Source: Saturnia japonica (lineage: Eukaryota > Arthropoda > Insecta > Lepidoptera > Saturniidae). Taken from it: a stretch of DNA of 64,000 bases. Below, in pieces: positions 59,534-64,000 of this stretch (its first letter is position 1; the number at the start of each line of letters is the position of its first letter). Location: positions 1-64,000 of the forward strand of contig JAVKPJ010000043.1 of NCBI GenBank assembly GCA_033032175.1, read 5' to 3'. A model generated the notes under the pieces. The model saw nothing but the letters and a program-made list of their open reading frames with translations, was not told where the DNA came from and searched no databases. A program made the position numbers and the translations under genes.

Positions 59534-62500
59534 TTAAGGAGACATTTGGTGAAACTGACCTCCACCTCTCCTTCTACGCCTTATTCCACCACGACGTATT
59601 GTAGGTGCTTCGGAGTCCCTCTCTCTATCTCTCTCCGCATTCTCCTTCTGTAATAACACAGTTTCGCAGAAAGTGACAACTGCGTTCCATGACTCCTCTC
59701 CACTAGTCATAGACTGAACAACAGCCGGTAAAGAGAGATCATTACCTAACACAGAAACTAGAATGCGGCGCTCCTCAGTCCAAGCCGGGCATAGCTCAAA
59801 AGTATGCTGAGCCGTGTCAAAATCACAATCACAATGATGGCATCTGGGCGTCGGCTCTCTTCCAGCAATCTGGTGCAGATACTTGCCGAAACAGCCATGA
59901 CCGGTCAGCATCTGCACCAGACGGAAGGTAAGAGAACCATGAGTTCTATCCACCCATTCCCTGAACACTGGGCGAACTGCCTGAATAATTTCAAGGCCAG
60001 CACTTGGTGATGACAAGGATTCCCACCATAAACGCAGAACGACTTGTCGTAGGCGGACCCTCTGCATTTCCTTTGCCCTTATCGTAACGCGCTCCCTTGC
60101 ATCAAACCTTTCAATACGCCAGGAGTACAAATCTGCGTGAGAGCGAGCAACCAAGTCCCATGGCGGGGAGTTCGCCAGTAGGCATGACGCATCGTACGAA
60201 ACCGTACGATATCCGCGGATCACCCTGATCGCCATTAACCGCTGCAGCTTGCGCAAAATGGCAGCACTACGTGGTGTCAAGGCTTCGTGCCACACTGGGG
60301 CTCCATAAAGAGCCATGGACTGCACAACCCTCATGTACAGGGTACGACAACTGGAGCCGGCTCCACCAAGGTTTGGTAAAAGACTAGAAAGCGCAAACGC
60401 ACTACGCATAACCTTGGGAGCCAGTTGGCGAAAGTGTTCATCAAACACCCAACGACTGTCCAAAACGAGGCCAAGATACTTCAATTTGGAGCCCACATTT
60501 ATGCGGACTCCACTAACAGTAATGTGCGTGTCGGAAGGCGGAGCTCTACGGGGGCCATGAATACAAATAGCCTCTGTCTTATTGAGGGCCACCTCAAGTC
60601 CGAGCATCCGAATCCTCCCAACCACCTGAGCCACACTCGCTGTAGCTAAACGGACTGCATCCCGAACGGTACTGCCCCGCGCTGTGACAAGCGTGTCATC
60701 CGCGTAACAGGTTACAGAGGCACCTGGCAGAAAAGAACCCCGCAACACCCAATCGTACCCAATGTTCCACAGGAGCGGGCCAAGAACTGACCCCTGTGGA
60801 ACACCGCACGATATTACTCTGTGATGGTCACGCGCATCTTGCCCGACGCATGTGACATGCCTTCCTTCCAGGTATGACCGAACCAAATGACATAAGTATA
60901 GAGGCACCCCATGATACCGCAACGCCGAATGTATACATTCCCAGGGGAGGCTGTTAAAAGCGTTGGCAATGTCTAATGACACCGCCAACAGCACTCCACC
61001 CTGAGACACAGCTTCATCCGAGAGGAACTTAACGCGAAGGATCGCATCGATGGTAGAGCGACCCTCTCGGAAGCCAAACTGCACCGCTGAAATGTCGGGT
61101 CCTATCCTGGCCAGATGTTGAACCAGGCGCCTGGCGACAACACGCTCGAGAAGTTTACCCACTTCATCCAGCAGGACAATTGGGCGATACGCAGCTGGCG
61201 AGTCCACAGGCCTTCCTTCCTTCCGCAATAGGACCAGGCGACCCACCTTCCACTGTGGGGGAAAATGTCCCGACTCCAAACAGGCATTGAATAAACGTAT
61301 GAGTCTCCCCCCCAGCGCCTCCATAACAAGAATCCAGGCCCGGCCTGGGACACCATCAGGCCCCGGAGCAGTGCATTTTGCACGAAGCCGTCTAACAGCT
61401 ACTTCCAATTCAACCTCAGTAATAGCAGGCACCTCATCACTACCCCCATATCCAGGCATAAGGGCCGAAGCCCGAAAAGGAGGAGTGAACTCCTCTCTCT
61501 GCGGAAACAATGTAGACATTATGTCATCGAGCAATCGCGGCTCCAGACTCTGCGTGACCGGGGGAGCCCAGGGGCGTAAGCAGCCCAAAACCATCCGGTA
61601 CGGACGTCCCCACGGGTCACCGTCCAGAGTCTCTAAAAGCTCTCTCCGCGCTTGAGATTTAGCTCGCCTAATGGAGAGCTGCAGAGCACGCTTCCTCTCT
61701 CTGTACTCTTCATATAGCTGGGCCTCAACACTCAAATCCCGTTCCCGACGAAGTCTACGATGCCTAGCATAGCGGCGCCTCGCGGCCACGCACAGTGTCC
61801 GCAAACATGCGATGTCGCGAGACCACCAGTAAACATGCCGCCTAGATGGCCGAACTCTAACCCGAGGCATAGCGGCATCGCATATGCGAGTCATAGCATC
61901 CCTAAACCAACTCGCTTCCATCTCAACATTCACAGGTCCATTTGGTATGGGTAGCCAGGACTCAACTATCGAGGCCTCCACTAAAATGTCCTCATTCAAA
62001 TGCTTTAGGGCCCATCTAGGGGCCGAGGTCATGTTCGCTATTGGAGCTGTAGTCACTGATGAGTAGCAGACCCCGAAACGAATGTACAGGTGATCCGAAA
62101 GGGTTTCTGAATCACCCACAACTCTCCAACCCCTAATGCGCCCCGCGACAGCAGGGGATGCGAACGTAATGTCCACGATCGAACCTCCCTGCTGCCGCAC
62201 ACAAGTATTTTCTGATCCCCTGTTAATAACAGAGAGGCCAGTTGCTATTGCCCAGTTTTGTAAGACCCTACCCCGACCATCAGTAACGGGACTTCCCCAC
62301 GCTGTCGATTTGGCATTAAAATCACCCGCCACCAGAACAGGGTAGGGCAAATTTTGCCCTATGAATGTTGCAAGGTCACCCAGAAAAGTCTCAAACTCAG
62401 CGAGGGTCTTGTTAGGTGAGAAATAAACTCCAACAACAACTATATGCCCCCACTGAGCAGCTACGTAACCCGAACTCTTCCTCTTAACTGTTAGGAGCGG

Positions 62501-62692
62501 AGTTCCTACTGACATGGAAGAGACGATGGCTACCGTACCCGACACATCACCAAACCAGTTATCCCTGAGAGGGACGAAATAGGGCTCAGCAACCACCGCC
62601 ACTTGTATCGACCACTCAGCCATGGTCTGTATCAAAAGGTCCTGAGCCGCAGCCGAGTGATTGACATTCGCCTGAAGAAACTCAAAAACCAT
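59534..62692 (-). CDS. E11 ORF2: endonuclease/reverse transcriptase, intact
   Basis: 1052 residues. The endonuclease has QANVNHS, AEPYFVP, GDFNAKS, SIVDITF and SDHLYIRF; the RT has AAYRPIVLLDE, QFGFREGRST, VSLDIANAFN, GVPQGSVLGP and CYADDTLV; the knuckle is CHHCDCDFDTAQHTFELC and the tail is Arg-rich. Complete by comparison with E3. The ATG is in the same frame as ORF1, separated by TAA and two sense codons (TAA TTT AGG ATG), so the UAAUG overlap is absent. Read-through of one stop would give an ORF1-ORF2 fusion, though reinitiation is more likely. Confidence 0.95.
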   Translation of the reverse strand: MVFEFLQANVNHSAAAQDLLIQTMAEWSIQVAVVAEPYFVPLRDNWFGDVSGTVAIVSSMSVGTPLLTVKRKSSGYVAAQWGHIVVVGVYFSPNKTLAEFETFLGDLATFIGQNLPYPVLVAGDFNAKSTAWGSPVTDGRGRVLQNWAIATGLSVINRGSENTCVRQQGGSIVDITFASPAVAGRIRGWRVVGDSETLSDHLYIRFGVCYSSVTTAPIANMTSAPRWALKHLNEDILVEASIVESWLPIPNGPVNVEMEASWFRDAMTRICDAAMPRVRVRPSRRHVYWWSRDIACLRTLCVAARRRYARHRRLRRERDLSVEAQLYEEYRERKRALQLSIRRAKSQARRELLETLDGDPWGRPYRMVLGCLRPWAPPVTQSLEPRLLDDIMSTLFPQREEFTPPFRASALMPGYGGSDEVPAITEVELEVAVRRLRAKCTAPGPDGVPGRAWILVMEALGGRLIRLFNACLESGHFPPQWKVGRLVLLRKEGRPVDSPAAYRPIVLLDEVGKLLERVVARRLVQHLARIGPDISAVQFGFREGRSTIDAILRVKFLSDEAVSQGGVLLAVSLDIANAFNSLPWECIHSALRYHGVPLYLCHLVRSYLEGRHVTCVGQDARDHHRVISCGVPQGSVLGPLLWNIGYDWVLRGSFLPGASVTCYADDTLVTARGSTVRDAVRLATASVAQVVGRIRMLGLEVALNKTEAICIHGPRRAPPSDTHITVSGVRINVGSKLKYLGLVLDSRWVFDEHFRQLAPKVMRSAFALSSLLPNLGGAGSSCRTLYMRVVQSMALYGAPVWHEALTPRSAAILRKLQRLMAIRVIRGYRTVSYDASCLLANSPPWDLVARSHADLYSWRIERFDARERVTIRAKEMQRVRLRQVVLRLWWESLSSPSAGLEIIQAVRPVFREWVDRTHGSLTFRLVQMLTGHGCFGKYLHQIAGREPTPRCHHCDCDFDTAQHTFELCPAWTEERRILVSVLGNDLSLPAVVQSMTSGEESWNAVVTFCETVLLQKENAERDRERDSEAPTIRRGGIRRRRRGGGQFHQMSP

Positions 62693-62698
62693 CCTAAA

Positions 62699-64000
62699 TT
62701 AGCAGATATCTGAAACCTGCCCTCCCCTTGGCCCTTTGGCGACCTTGGGAGCAGCTACTTTAGCTGCCGACTTACTAGCAATCCTATAAGAAGATTCACA
62801 CATTTTACGTCCCAGCACGTGGTCCGCTGGCCTTTGTGCATCGGCACACACAGAGCAGTGCGGGGCAGCGGAACAACTACTTGCCTTGTGACCCTCCCTG
62901 CCACAGCGAAAGCACTGCTCACTGCGGTTAACTTTCGCCGTACAACGCTGCTTGATATGACCAGTTTCCAGGCATTTAAAGCACCTCGCAACCTTAGGCT
63001 GAAGCAATTTCACAGTTGCAGCAACCCAGCCTAACATTAGTTTGCGCTCCAGCGCAATCTTTTTTGCAACCGCAACTGGGCAGCGAACCCAAACGGTGCC
63101 AGTGCCATAGGGTGCTCGCCGCACCTCACCCACCTTCACTTGTTCCACCGTGCAACACCCCTTTGTAGCTATCGCAGTCATTACCTCTTCCTTCGTAACA
63201 GAGTCATCCAAACCTGTGACCCGTAACTCAGCACTTTTTGTTGGCCTGGACACTTGCACCATGCCCTCACCGACTGATTCCGAAAAAAATCGTCACGAGC
63301 TGACTAGCCAAACGATCAGCTTTTTCTGAGCTCGCACTGCCCGGCACCTCCAGCTTGCGGGCCCCGGAGGCCGTCTCCTTAATTTTAAGGAAGGGGATAT
63401 CAAACTTAGTGACATCCACCTTATCCTTGGCTATCTTCACAATCTTTATGTAGTCTACACCGTTGTCCACCGCCTTTGGCATGAGAGTTAGAACTATTGC
63501 AGACGAGCGTGGAACAACTAATTTGACCGCATTCACAGTGACCGGTAATGCGTCCTTACGAGCTACAAGTTTCTTATTTTTTGTACCCCGTCCCACCACA
63601 GTTGACCATCCTTCCTTCTGTACAGGATCTGATAGAGAGGGAACTGACGGCAAAATAGATTCCTCCGCAGCTTGCGCTGCCATTGACTTCTTCTTCTTCT
63701 TCTTACTCCTCTTCTTTTTCCCAGCCGGAGCCAAAAGACTAGAAGGTTCTGAAGGTCGCACCTCGGGCCGCAAAGCTGTAGCCACCGCTACAGGAACCTC
63801 TATTTCCCCTGCCATCGGAGCACGCAATAGCACCGACTGTAAAGCCTCCATGTGAGACCTCATTTCTTCCGCTACCTTCTGCATTGCACTATCTAGCATG
63901 TCAGAGGTAACCATCACTTGAGACTCCTTTCGAGACTCAATTTCACGGTCTACTTGGTGGGTCCGCTGAATGTCGATTCTAACTTCATGCAGCTCCTTAC
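62699..64000 (-). pseudogene. E11 ORF1 (partial): gag-like, one 1-nt shift in an A run
   Basis: The C-terminal 187 codons (62699-63262) have LRVTGLDDS and the knuckles CFKCLETGHIKQRC, CFRCGREGHKASSC and CSVCADAQRPADH. A run of seven A at 63283-63289, where six would keep the frame, separates this from 63267-64000, which holds KKKRSKKKKKKS, SAIVLTLMPKA and GARKLEVPG. The upstream frame is open to the window edge (LHEVRID...). Since the only fault is in a homopolymer, the real gene may be intact. Confidence 0.85.

Larger units (their letters stand above)
59187..64000 (-). mobile_element. E11: family B element, cut by window edge
   Basis: Poly(A) 59187-59213, family B 3' UTR, intact ORF2 and the C-terminal part of ORF1. 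The rest of ORF1 and the leader lie beyond 64000. The proteins resemble E3 more than E4 by eye. Confidence 0.93.

Overview
The window is a tract of insect subtelomeric/telomeric DNA. Its only simple repeat is (AACCT)n on the + strand, that is (TTAGG)n on the - strand, the insect telomere repeat. Everything else is non-LTR retrotransposon. No host gene, tRNA, rRNA or CRISPR array was seen. Twenty element copies stand almost end to end, all transcribed from the - strand: poly(A) appears as poly(T) at the left of each copy and the 5' end lies at the right. They are separated by 4 to 109 nt of telomere repeat. ORF1 (gag-like, three C-terminal zinc knuckles) and ORF2 (AP-type endonuclease, reverse transcriptase, C-terminal CCHC) place them in the R1 clade, in the telomere-targeted TRAS/SART group. 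The join pattern CC|element|AACC matches the nick sites known for TRAS. A lepidopteran is a natural guess from the known hosts, but any TTAGG insect is possible. (TTAGG)n read on the - strand puts the chromosome end to the left if this is a terminal array.

Layout, left to right: E0 (1-407, 5' leader only); E1 (507-6675, decayed); E2 (6690-9305, 5'-truncated); N1 (9415-10368, short non-autonomous); E3 (10463-16613) and E4 (16628-22774), both apparently intact; N2 (22799-23684); E5 (23694-30124, four 1-nt breaks); N3 (30149-30933); G1 (30943-33694, gag only); E6 (33718-40306, many indels); G2 (40316-42385, gag only); D1 (42425-45560, internally deleted); E7 (45565-47709); G3 (47724-48743, gag only); N4 (48787-49715); E8 (49730-51137) and E9 (51152-52550), a truncated pair; E10 (52575-59182, intact); E11 (59187 to beyond the edge).

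There are three autonomous-type families. A is GC-rich (E1, E2, E5, E6, E8-E10). B is more AT-rich (E3, E4, E11). C comprises D1, E7 and the gag-only G copies. N is a fourth, short group without a convincing ORF. All four share one covarying 3'-terminal RNA fold, a plausible common tag for reverse transcriptase, so N and G copies can be read as parasites of the autonomous families.

The most notable result concerns the 5' ends of eight copies (E1, E3, E4, G1, N1-N4). They can be drawn as HDV-like self-cleaving ribozymes that would cut exactly at the telomere/element junction. Helices P1 and P4 covary between versions, and a CNRA motif sits at the catalytic position. Other unusual points are tandem 5' modules that are both ORF1-coding and hairpin-forming, UAAUG stop-start junctions between ORF1 and ORF2, hairpin arrays of variable copy number in N, leaders exchanged between families, and near-perfect 5n+4 phasing of the telomere tracts.
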